From Bacteroidota bacterium (GTDB lineage: Bacteria; Bacteroidota; Bacteroidia; Bacteroidales; CAJPTX01), in contig PDRH01000112.1 of the NCBI GenBank assembly GCA_002748015.1, forward strand, positions 1 to 10,176: a stretch of 10,176 bases of DNA, written 5' to 3'. A program made the position numbers and the translations under genes. Of this stretch, positions 1-6,024 are shown in pieces (the first letter of the stretch is position 1; each line of letters starts with the position of its first letter). The notes below the pieces were generated by a model. That model made no database searches. It was not told the DNA's origin and worked only from the letters and a program-made list of their open reading frames with translations.

Positions 1-80
1 AGACGGTGGTGCCCGAGGAAATCCCGCCGACTTCCATTCTACGTGAGTTTCTGGGGGGTAGCTCCTTCTCCTACAGCTAG
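1..80 (+). CDS. C-terminal end of an unidentified upstream gene (partial)
   Basis: Reading from base 3, an open frame gives about 25 residues ending in ...REFLGGSSFSYS and stops at TAG 78-80. The frame looks coding: most third positions are G or C, as in the complete genes here, and the mix of Pro, acidic and hydrophobic residues followed by a Gly/Ser/aromatic tail is protein-like. The other two + frames also read in from the edge (stops at 44-46 and 115-117), but this one ends most naturally ahead of the promoter at 135-142. The fragment is too short to assign a family. No hairpin terminator is seen after it. Confidence 0.45.
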   Translation, partial: TVVPEEIPPTSILREFLGGSSFSYS

Positions 81-134
81 GGTGAAAAATGCCCTCGTGG
101 CGTCTTGGTCTATATGATTTTGCGATGGAATTAG

Positions 135-142
135 TACCTTTG
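135..142 (+). promoter_or_regulatory. Bacteroidota -7 promoter element TACCTTTG
   Basis: TACCTTTG matches the TAnnTTTG -7 consensus of the primary sigma factor in Bacteroidota. It lies about 60 nt before the ATG at 203, giving a leader of roughly 50 nt. No convincing -33 TTTG is seen at the usual 19-21 nt spacing; the nearest TTTG, at 119-122, is too close. The same octamer occurs at 5153-5160. It probably drives the two envelope genes that follow. Confidence 0.5.
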
Positions 143-202
143 CCCCCTAGTAGCGACTAAGATGGCGTGGCGGGTCTTTGCGCTGCGCCCAGATGAGAAT
201 GT

Positions 203-1639
203 ATGTTTAAAGGCTTTGCACTTGGTTTTTACTCCCTAGTGGTGCTGGTTGTCAGCCTACTCTCTGGCGATGCTGTTCAGCTGGCCATGACGGTAGCCCA
301 GGAGGTTACCGCCGGTTCGGATTTTGATGTCAGCGTGCATGTGGAGAAGGATGATGAGCTGGAGGGCTTTGCGCGCTTTCAGGCATCGCTGCCCCGTGGG
401 CTGAAGGCGGTGGAGGGGGAGGGGCGCAATGCCGATTTTCGCTATGCTGATAAGCGGGCGCGCTTCGTCTGGATGCGTATGCCCGCGGTTTCCGATTTGG
501 ACCTGGTGTATAAGGTGCATGTGGATAAGCGCCTACGTGGGGAGTTTGAGCTGGGTGGTGAGCTGTCCTACATTTCTCAGAATGAGCGTAAGGTGGCCGT
601 ACTGGAGCCGCAGAAGATAGTGATAGTGCCTTCGCCGGAGGTGCCGGCCGAGGAGCAGCTGGACCTGGATGAGTTCCAGAAGTCCATACCCGCCCAGCGC
701 GATGTGTCCATAGCGCAGTCGCGGGTGCGTTGCGTGCGGGAGCGCCCCATCAAGGTGGGCGATGGGGAGGATCTCATAGTCCGTATCCTGGTTAACCGTG
801 GCGAGGCGCTGAAGTTTGCGAAGATAGAGGAGAAGCTGCCGGCGGGCTATACGGCCGAGCCGGTGGAGACGCGGGAGGCGATTTTCTCGATAGAGGAAGG
901 GATGGTGAAGTTCATCTGGATGAGCCTACCGACGCAGCAACGCTTCTCCGTTTCGTACCGTCTTATTCCCCAGAGCTCCAAGTCGAAGGAGCCAACGTTG
1001 GTGGGTAAGTTCTCGTTTGTAGAGAACGATGCCACGCGTGTGATCAACATCGTGCAACGCGGGGCGACGGTGAGTTCGCCCGGTGATCTTGAGAAGTTCT
1101 TCTCGCAGGGTAGCGGTGCATCCGCTATGGAGGAGGGTGAAGGTGTTGGTAGCGGGCGTCGTGGGAAGCCCAGCGCTGGGCGCAAGCGTGGGCGTAAGCC
1201 TAGCCGTCGTCGTGGGCTAGACCCCGCGAGCCAGTCGGGGCAATCCGGTTCGGGGGCGGCACGTAGGCCAGCCCGTCGGCCTAGCGGACGGCAACGGCCG
1301 AGTAAGTATGGGCCAAGCCCCTCCATGTCGCAGTATATGCTGGCCCCTGAGGAGGGTATATACTACCGGGTTCAGGTGGCGGCGGGGCATAGGCCGATTA
1401 ATGTTAACCGCTACTTCAAGCGCCTGTCGCTCAATGCGGATGTTCGCACGGAGTGGATAAATGGGTGGTATAAGTACTCGGTGGGTATGTTCCGGGTATA
1501 CCATCAGGCGAGGGATTACCGGGTGAAGATCTGGAACACCACGCCGATAAACGATGCCTTCGTTGCGGCCTACAACAACGGGCGGCGCATAACGGTGCAG
1601 GAAGCGCTCATGATAACCAGCCAGAAGTGGTATCGCTAG
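203..1639 (+). CDS. Exported protein with duplicated beta domain, basic linker and SPOR-like C terminus
   Basis: The 478-residue product begins with a signal peptide (hydrophobic core about 8-21, cleavage probably after GDA at 24). Two homologous beta-rich domains follow, about 27-143 and 173-289. They align without gaps at an offset of 149 from F56/F205 onwards: LP 63/212, WM 90/239, Y103/Y252 and the G-x-x-S-(Y/F) strand at 119/268. Residues 318-368 form a low-complexity linker rich in Arg, Lys, Ser, Gly and Pro. The last 95 residues start YYRVQVAAGHRPINVNRYF and resemble a SPOR-type domain, a fold that in other proteins binds peptidoglycan glycan strands, followed by an aromatic/basic tail ending QKWYR. 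The ATG at 203 is chosen because it supplies the signal peptide. The next gene starts 3 nt downstream, so the two are probably co-transcribed and act together in the envelope. Exact function is unknown; the SPOR assignment is by resemblance. Confidence 0.85.
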   Translation: MFKGFALGFYSLVVLVVSLLSGDAVQLAMTVAQEVTAGSDFDVSVHVEKDDELEGFARFQASLPRGLKAVEGEGRNADFRYADKRARFVWMRMPAVSDLDLVYKVHVDKRLRGEFELGGELSYISQNERKVAVLEPQKIVIVPSPEVPAEEQLDLDEFQKSIPAQRDVSIAQSRVRCVRERPIKVGDGEDLIVRILVNRGEALKFAKIEEKLPAGYTAEPVETREAIFSIEEGMVKFIWMSLPTQQRFSVSYRLIPQSSKSKEPTLVGKFSFVENDATRVINIVQRGATVSSPGDLEKFFSQGSGASAMEEGEGVGSGRRGKPSAGRKRGRKPSRRRGLDPASQSGQSGSGAARRPARRPSGRQRPSKYGPSPSMSQYMLAPEEGIYYRVQVAAGHRPINVNRYFKRLSLNADVRTEWINGWYKYSVGMFRVYHQARDYRVKIWNTTPINDAFVAAYNNGRRITVQEALMITSQKWYR

Positions 1640-1642
1640 CCC

Positions 1643-3094
1643 ATGATTAGATTCTCCTCTGTACGCTCGGCGCTCGGCTTCTGCCTCGCACTGCTCCTGC
1701 TGGTGGGTATCTCGCCGGTGGGCATGGCGCAGGATGTGGAGGAGTTCTACGCCAAGATGCTCGAGAAGGAGGTTGAGGTGGTAGACCCTGTGAAGCGCCC
1801 GGAGATTGGGATCAGCGCCGGGATGATTAACTTCTTCGGCGACATCAAGTTCCGTGCGGACAACGGTATGCGTGGCAATCTGGGGGCGACCGTGAGCGTG
1901 GGTACGCTGATAGGTTCGGCCCGCCAGATGCGGATGAATGTAACCATCATGTTCGGCCAGCTGGAGGGGCAGGACTGGGAGAAGTCCTACGTGATGAATA
2001 GCTGGGAGGAGCCGGTTACGGTGAATGATGAGATATGGTATCCGAGTACGGCGTTCAAGACGCAGTTCTACGAGATAGGTTTTAGCTGGGAGTACAATTT
2101 CTGGCATTTGATAGGTAAGCGGAAGACGGTTCGCCCGTATATGTCCTTCGGGGGCGGGCTGATGATTTTCACGCCCAAGGGTGACTATAAGAATGATGAT
2201 AATGAGTTCTACCGCTACTGGGAGGACGGTACGATTCATCTCTATGCAGCGGACGATCCCCTAGCCCCTGCGGATCGGAAGGGGTTGCTGGTGAGTCGCG
2301 ATGGGGACTATGAGACGGACCTGAAGAATACGAATCTCTACGGGATTAGCCCCTTCCCGCCTGTTACCGCGGTGTTCCCCTTCGAGCTAGGGGTGGATAT
2401 GTACCTCTCGGAGCGGGTGTATGTGCGGCTGTTCACCTCCCTGCATGTTACGATTACGGACCTTCTGGATGGCTACAACAAGGATGTGGCCGAGCACTAC
2501 GGGATGGAGGATAAGCTCCCGATTGATATGTTCATGTATACTGGGCTTGCGCTGCACCTGGACCTCTTCTCGCAGAAGGAGGCCTACATCATGGACCAGG
2601 AGTTTGCCGATATTCAGGACTTTGACTACGAGGTATTCCTGGCCGACCAGGATCACGATGGCGTGCTAGACCATCTTGACCAGTGTCCGGATACGCCTGA
2701 GGGGATAGCCGTTGATTCGGTTGGTTGCGCCAAGGATACGGATAGGGACGGTGTGCCGGACTACCTGGATAAACAGCTGAATACGCCCGAGGGCAAGCCG
2801 GTGGACGGCGATGGGGTTTCTATGACTGAGGCTGACCTGACGCTGCCGCAGGATATCCAGCCCTTGGCGCGGGATAGGGTTAGGCAGTATACATCCATGT
2901 CGAAGGAGTGGTCGAAGGTCTACACCTTTGAGAGTAAGCAGATACCCGAGAAGTTCCTCATTGTGGATATGGATGGGGATGGGTACATCTCCTACGATGA
3001 GGTGATCAAGGCGGTCGACGACTTCTTCGTCGGCGATAGTAGCTTTACGCCTGACGACATTTACGAATTAAATGCCTTCTTCTTCGCGCAGTGA
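1643..3094 (+). CDS. Outer-membrane-type protein with TSP3-like repeats and C-terminal EF-hand
   Basis: The 483-residue product starts with a signal peptide (core about 10-25, cleavage near GMA/Q at 29-30). Residues 53-310 alternate in a way typical of outer-membrane beta strands (IGISAGMINFFGDI, RPYMSFGGGLMIF, VYVRLFTSLHVTI, TGLALHLDLF), so a beta-barrel or barrel-like domain is inferred. Two Asp-rich thrombospondin type-3-like calcium repeats follow (DQDHDGVLD at 335-343, DTDRDGVPDYLD at 365-376, each leading into a TPEG turn). A canonical 12-residue EF-hand loop lies at 442-453 with D442, D444, D446, G447, I449 and E453 all in place. The protein ends in DDIYELNAFFFAQ. It sits 3 nt after the SPOR-like gene and is followed by a terminator, so the pair forms one unit. 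It is probably a calcium-binding outer-membrane or periplasm-facing protein. The role is unknown, and the barrel topology is inferred rather than proven. Confidence 0.85.
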   Translation: MIRFSSVRSALGFCLALLLLVGISPVGMAQDVEEFYAKMLEKEVEVVDPVKRPEIGISAGMINFFGDIKFRADNGMRGNLGATVSVGTLIGSARQMRMNVTIMFGQLEGQDWEKSYVMNSWEEPVTVNDEIWYPSTAFKTQFYEIGFSWEYNFWHLIGKRKTVRPYMSFGGGLMIFTPKGDYKNDDNEFYRYWEDGTIHLYAADDPLAPADRKGLLVSRDGDYETDLKNTNLYGISPFPPVTAVFPFELGVDMYLSERVYVRLFTSLHVTITDLLDGYNKDVAEHYGMEDKLPIDMFMYTGLALHLDLFSQKEAYIMDQEFADIQDFDYEVFLADQDHDGVLDHLDQCPDTPEGIAVDSVGCAKDTDRDGVPDYLDKQLNTPEGKPVDGDGVSMTEADLTLPQDIQPLARDRVRQYTSMSKEWSKVYTFESKQIPEKFLIVDMDGDGYISYDEVIKAVDDFFVGDSSFTPDDIYELNAFFFAQ

Positions 3095-3122
3095 TGATTA
3101 TTCAAGTGAATGCTTTTGATGC

Positions 3123-3166
3123 AAGACCGCAAGCCTCTTTCTTTTGGGGCAAGCGGTCTTTTTTTT
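3123..3166 (+). terminator. Rho-independent terminator after the envelope gene pair
   Basis: AAGACCGC (3123-3130) pairs perfectly with GCGGTCTT (3153-3160). An inner GCC/GGC (3133-3135 with 3148-3150) can extend the stem across an A/A internal loop. A run of T continues through 3166. It begins 28 nt after the stop at 3094. Confidence 0.85.
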
Positions 3167-3194
3167 GTCCCCGTGTCAGGGTTGTTACGGGGAC
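3167..3194 (+). promoter_or_regulatory. Second hairpin abutting the terminator, ahead of the transporter gene
   Basis: GTCCCCGT (3167-3174) and ACGGGGAC (3187-3194) form a perfect 8-bp inverted repeat with a 12-nt loop, directly after the T run of the preceding terminator. No T run follows it, so it does not look like a terminator for the + strand, and no purine-to-T context makes it one on the other strand. It could be an operator for the transporter gene or an RNA structure. No TAnnTTTG element was found between 3167 and 3260. Confidence 0.45.
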
Positions 3195-3246
3195 GATTGG
3201 TGAGAACAGAAATGGTCCAGCAGGACAGATTAGGTAAACTAAAAAT

Positions 3247-3251
3247 GGAGG
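3247..3251 (+). promoter_or_regulatory. Shine-Dalgarno GGAGG fixing the GTG start at 3261
   Basis: GGAGG ends 9 nt before GTG 3261. An in-frame TAA at 3240-3242 rules out a longer protein, and the ATG at 3245 runs straight into TAG. This is the only gene in the window with an evident Shine-Dalgarno. Confidence 0.65.
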
Positions 3252-3260
3252 ATTAGTATT

Positions 3261-4769
3261 GTGAAGAAAACTGGTATTCAGATGCCTGACACTTTTGTCA
3301 TCATCTTTTTCGTGGTGGCTGTAGCGGCCCTGCTCACCTACCTGCTCCCGAAGGGGCATTTTGAGACGGAGAAGATTACCTACGAGGTGAATGGCACGGA
3401 GAAGAGCCGTACGGTCATCAAGGATGGCACCTTTGAGTACGTGGTGGACGAGGAGGGTAAGCCGCAGAGGGTCGGTGCGCAGCTCTTCGAGGCGGATGGC
3501 GATGGGCGGCCCGGCTTTTTCAACTACATGTTTGAGGGGCTGGTAACCGGCGATAAGTGGGGGTCAGCAGTAGGTGTAGTGGCCTTCATCCTGGTGATAG
3601 GTGGTGCTTTCGGTGTGCTCATGCATACGGGGGCGATAGAGGCGGGGATCTTCCGCCTGATAAAGCGGATGGCGGGCAAGGAGATACTGCTGATTCCCGT
3701 GCTCTTCCTGCTCTTCTCTTCGGGTGGGGCGATCTTCGGCATGGGAGAGGAGTCTATCCCCTTCGTGATGATGGTTATCCCGATGGTGATAGCGATGGGC
3801 TACGACTCCATCGTGGGGATTATGATTACTTTTGGCGCAACGCAGGTGGGTTTCGCCACCTCATGGATGAACCCCTTCTCCGTGGCGATTGCCCAGGGTA
3901 TAGCGGGTATTCCTGTGCTTTCTGCGGCCAACTTCCGGATTGTAATGTGGTTGGTCTTCAATGTGGTGTCCATCGCCTACATCCTGTGGTATGCGGCGAG
4001 GGTAAAGAAGAACCCGGAGAAGTCGTTGGCCTACAAGACGGATGAGTACTTCCGGAAGGATCTGGCCCACAGCGAGGGTGATGAGAAGAAGTTTGGGTGG
4101 GGCGAGCGGCTGATTATCCTGACGCTCCTGCTGACGATAGTATGGGTCATCTGGGGGGTAGTAGAGAAGGGCTACTACATCCCGGAGATTGCGAGCCAGT
4201 TCTTCGTAATGGGGCTTGTAGCCGGGGTCATCGGTGTTATCTTCAAGCTCAACGGCATGAAGGTGAATGATATCGCTGGGTCGTTCAAGCAGGGGGCTGC
4301 CGATCTGCTTGCGCCGGCAATGATAGTGGGTATGGCACAGGGTATAGTGTACGTGTTGGGGGGAACTGACCCGACGCAGGGATCGGTGCTGAATACGATA
4401 CTGAATGGTGCGGCCAGCAGCATTCAGGGCTTTGCGCCCGTGGTTTCGGCTACGATAATGTTCCTCTTCCAGGCGGTGTTCAACTTCTTTGTAACCTCTG
4501 GTTCGGGGCAGGCGGCCCTTACCATGCCGCTGATGGCGCCGCTGGCAGATCTCGCCGGGGTAACCCGCCAGGTTGCTGTTCTGGCCTTCCAGCTGGGGGA
4601 TGGCCTGACCAACATCTTCGTGCCGACGTCGGGTATCCTGATGGCGGCCATCGGTGTGGCTCGCATGGAGTGGGGCACCTGGGCTAAGTTCATGATAAAG
4701 TTCCAGGGGGTGCTCTTTGCGCTGGCCATTATCTTCGTGGTAGTTGCCGTAATGATGGGGCTCTCCTAA
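3261..4769 (+). CDS. yfcC: YfcC-family (DcuC superfamily) membrane transporter
   Basis: The 502-residue product is a polytopic inner-membrane protein of the YfcC/DcuC ion-transporter superfamily, whose members are annotated as C4-dicarboxylate or basic amino acid carriers or antiporters; the substrate cannot be read from sequence. TM1 (11-30) is followed by a polar, acidic extracytoplasmic segment (31-95), then hydrophobic segments at about 101-121, 141-160, 165-195, 222-245, 283-301, 311-328, 345-366, 389-411, 436-463 and 478-500. Two conserved re-entrant-type regions are visible: SSGGAIFGMGEESIPF (153-168) and VTSGSGQAALTMPLMAPLAD (411-430). The latter leads into the TRQVAVLAFQLGDGLTN stretch (435-451). 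The length matches the family (about 500). Translation starts at GTG. Terminators or hairpins on both sides make it a single-gene unit. The symbol follows the family name and does not imply an E. coli-like substrate. Confidence 0.9.
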   Translation: MKKTGIQMPDTFVIIFFVVAVAALLTYLLPKGHFETEKITYEVNGTEKSRTVIKDGTFEYVVDEEGKPQRVGAQLFEADGDGRPGFFNYMFEGLVTGDKWGSAVGVVAFILVIGGAFGVLMHTGAIEAGIFRLIKRMAGKEILLIPVLFLLFSSGGAIFGMGEESIPFVMMVIPMVIAMGYDSIVGIMITFGATQVGFATSWMNPFSVAIAQGIAGIPVLSAANFRIVMWLVFNVVSIAYILWYAARVKKNPEKSLAYKTDEYFRKDLAHSEGDEKKFGWGERLIILTLLLTIVWVIWGVVEKGYYIPEIASQFFVMGLVAGVIGVIFKLNGMKVNDIAGSFKQGAADLLAPAMIVGMAQGIVYVLGGTDPTQGSVLNTILNGAASSIQGFAPVVSATIMFLFQAVFNFFVTSGSGQAALTMPLMAPLADLAGVTRQVAVLAFQLGDGLTNIFVPTSGILMAAIGVARMEWGTWAKFMIKFQGVLFALAIIFVVVAVMMGLS

Positions 4770-4797
4770 GGGGGGCTGCTCAGTAGCATAAGTAGTG

Positions 4798-4831
4798 GGG
4801 TAGCCGTACATGAGCGTACGGCTACCCTTTT
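4798..4831 (+). terminator. Strong Rho-independent terminator after the transporter
   Basis: GGGTAGCCGTAC (4798-4809) and GTACGGCTACCC (4816-4827) form a perfect 12-bp stem with a 6-nt loop, followed by TTTT (4828-4831). It begins 29 nt after the stop codon. Confidence 0.93.
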
Positions 4832-4870
4832 GCTTTGGGATTTTGGGGTGGAAATGACCCTTCAGCTTAT

Positions 4871-5117
4871 CGCAATGCGCTACTCGGGGCATGCGGCGAG
4901 CCGCTATGCCTACGGGCTGCTTGCGACGCATTGGGCCGGCTAGGGGCATTTATATCGAGTGGGTAGCCCGTAGCGGCAGTCGGTTTTTTCGCTACGCTCA
5001 ACAGCGCTAGCGCACCTCCCGCCCGCCCGCCAGACGCCGCGCCGCAAATAAGCAGAATTGGGGGGGTAGCAATGTAAAAGGGGCGGGCAGGTTGCTCCGG
5101 TGGTGAACCGCATTGCG
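4871..5117. repeat. Inverted-repeat-rich element bounded by a 9-bp inverted repeat
   Basis: CGCAATGCG (4871-4879) and CGCATTGCG (5109-5117) are perfect reverse complements about 247 bp apart; the core CGCATTG recurs at 4927-4933. Inside lie several more: a hairpin at 4888-4910, CTACGGGCT/AGCCCGTAG (4910-4918, 4965-4973), CGTAGCG/CGCTACG (4969-4975, 4990-4996), the palindrome GCGCTAGCGC (5004-5013) and GCCCGCCC/GGGCGGGC (5021-5028, 5081-5088). The pattern fits a non-coding repeat, a MITE-like element or a structured RNA. No flanking target duplication was identified, so a mobile origin is only a possibility. Confidence 0.4.
4888..4910. repeat. Near-perfect hairpin inside the repeat-rich spacer
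   Basis: GGCATGCGG (4888-4896) pairs with CCGC-T-ATGCC (4901-4910), giving nine pairs with a single bulged T at 4905 and a CGAG tetraloop. It is not followed by a T run, so it is not a terminator. Confidence 0.6.
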
Positions 5118-5152
5118 CATAATCCGTTTCCATATTAGTTACTAGAATTTGC

Positions 5153-5160
5153 TACCTTTG
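5153..5160 (+). promoter_or_regulatory. Bacteroidota -7 promoter element TACCTTTG for the glgA-like/glmS operon
   Basis: TACCTTTG fits TAnnTTTG exactly and lies 60 nt before the ATG at 5221. A weak -33 candidate (TTTC, 5127-5130) is 22 nt upstream. The leader of about 50 nt can form a small hairpin, AGCCC (5170-5174) with GGGCT (5187-5191). No Shine-Dalgarno precedes the ATG. Confidence 0.65.
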
Positions 5161-5220
5161 TGGCCAGCTAGCCCTCCCTAATTCTGGGGCTGGGCGTGCA
5201 TTTTTAAGCGCAGCGATTGA

Positions 5221-6024
5221 ATGAAAAAGCTAAAAGTACTCTTCGTAAATCAGGAAGTCGAGCCATATGTTTCCGGCACGCAGCTTTCGAAATTCGGACT
5301 CCAACTGCCGCAGACGGCGCAGGAGAAGGGGGCTGAGGTCCGGACGTTCATGCCGAAGTTCGGGGTGATCAACGAGCGGCGAAACCAGCTCCATGAGGTC
5401 ATCCGCCTCTCTGGGCTCAACCTCGTGATAGCCGGGGCGGATCATCCCCTGATTATCAAGGTCGCATCCATTCAGGCGCTTCGCCTCCAGATCTACTTCA
5501 TAGATAACGAGGACTACTTCCTGCGGCGGGGAATCCTGCACGATGAGGATGGAAAGCCGTACGTGGATAATGATCAGCGTGCGCTTTTCTTCGCCAAGGG
5601 GGTACTCGAGACGGTGAAGAAGCTGCGCTGGATGCCGGATATCATCCATTGCAGCGGCTGGTTTACCTCGATGCTCCCGATGCTGGTTCGTACGGCCTAC
5701 GCCAACGATTCGTTCTTCTCGAAGGTGAAGATTCTGACTAGCCTGTATGAAGACAACCTGAAGGCTCCGTTTGGTGAGCAGATAGAGGAGGCGTTGCAGT
5801 CGCTCAAGCTACCGGATAGCGTCAAGGAGGCGCTGTCTGATGCTAACCATGCGGCTCTCAACCGTATGGCCATAGACTATTCCGATGCGGTGGCCAAGAG
5901 CGATAACCTTGCCTGCGATGAGCTCCTGAGCTATGCGAGCGAGAAGGGTAAGAAGGTGTACGAACTGCTTGACCTAGAGAATATCGATGAGGTATACCAA
6001 GAGATCTATGGTAAGGAGGATTAG
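5221..6024 (+). CDS. Short glycogen/starch synthase-like protein (GT5 N-terminal domain only)
   Basis: The 267-residue product resembles only the first half of bacterial glycogen synthase (GT5; full enzymes are about 480 residues). It opens with the first Rossmann strand (LKVLFVNQEVEPYVSGTQLSKFG, residues 4-26), where active enzymes have the ADP-glucose-binding K-x-G-G-L motif; here that position reads SGTQLS, so the motif is lost. DNEDYF (95-100) and DIIHCSGWFTSMLP (140-153) match family landmarks, the latter replacing the usual DIVHxHDW. The second Rossmann domain with the donor-binding E-x7-E is absent; instead the protein ends in a helical acidic tail (about 180-267). The reading frame is intact, so this is a stable short form, known from this gene neighbourhood in other Bacteroidota, rather than a fresh truncation. 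It is probably not a catalytic glycogen synthase. Its 3' end overlaps the next gene, implying co-translation. Cytoplasmic; role unknown. Confidence 0.85.
   Translation: MKKLKVLFVNQEVEPYVSGTQLSKFGLQLPQTAQEKGAEVRTFMPKFGVINERRNQLHEVIRLSGLNLVIAGADHPLIIKVASIQALRLQIYFIDNEDYFLRRGILHDEDGKPYVDNDQRALFFAKGVLETVKKLRWMPDIIHCSGWFTSMLPMLVRTAYANDSFFSKVKILTSLYEDNLKAPFGEQIEEALQSLKLPDSVKEALSDANHAALNRMAIDYSDAVAKSDNLACDELLSYASEKGKKVYELLDLENIDEVYQEIYGKED

Larger units (their letters stand above)
4832..5220. other. Gene-free spacer between transporter and glgA-like operon
   Basis: No convincing gene was found in these 389 bases. The left and middle part (about 4871-5117) is GC-rich and dense in inverted repeats. 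It includes CCCG repeated about 3.5 times (5018-5031) and a run of seven G (5060-5066). The right part (5118-5220) turns more AT-rich and holds the promoter of the following operon. An open frame on the minus strand (4867-5133) covers most of the repeat block, but its Ala/Pro/Ser/Gly-rich product is judged a composition artefact. Confidence 0.6.

Noticed and set aside
59..79. TAGCT/AGCTA inverted repeat as terminator of the left-edge gene
   Set aside because: It is a five-base stem lying within the coding end, with no T run after it.
1217..2239. 340-codon minus-strand open frame
   Set aside because: It lies opposite two well-supported genes, and its His/Arg/Leu-rich product is typical of the antisense of GC-rich coding DNA.
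3861..4949. 362-codon minus-strand open frame
   Set aside because: It is antisense to the YfcC-type transporter, crosses its terminator, and has no recognisable domain.
5018..5031. CCCG tandem repeat as a CRISPR-like or phase-variable tract
   Set aside because: It has about 3.5 copies of 4 bp in non-coding DNA, with no spacers and no reading frame to shift.
4867..5133. 88-codon open frame on the minus strand over the repeat-rich spacer
   Set aside because: The product is Ala/Pro/Ser/Gly-rich, has no recognisable motif or start signal, and the frame follows the GC-rich inverted repeats; it is most likely a by-product of base composition. It would deserve another look if the spacer proves to be a conserved repeat.
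5170..5191. AGCCC/GGGCT hairpin in the leader of the glgA-like gene
   Set aside because: It is only five base pairs with a 12-nt loop and has no T run, too weak to call as attenuator or riboswitch.
6012..6018. AAGGAGG, a perfect Shine-Dalgarno-like string
   Set aside because: It lies inside the lipoprotein gene just after its ATG at 6008 and encodes Arg-Arg of the signal peptide; no ATG, GTG or TTG follows at usable spacing in frame.
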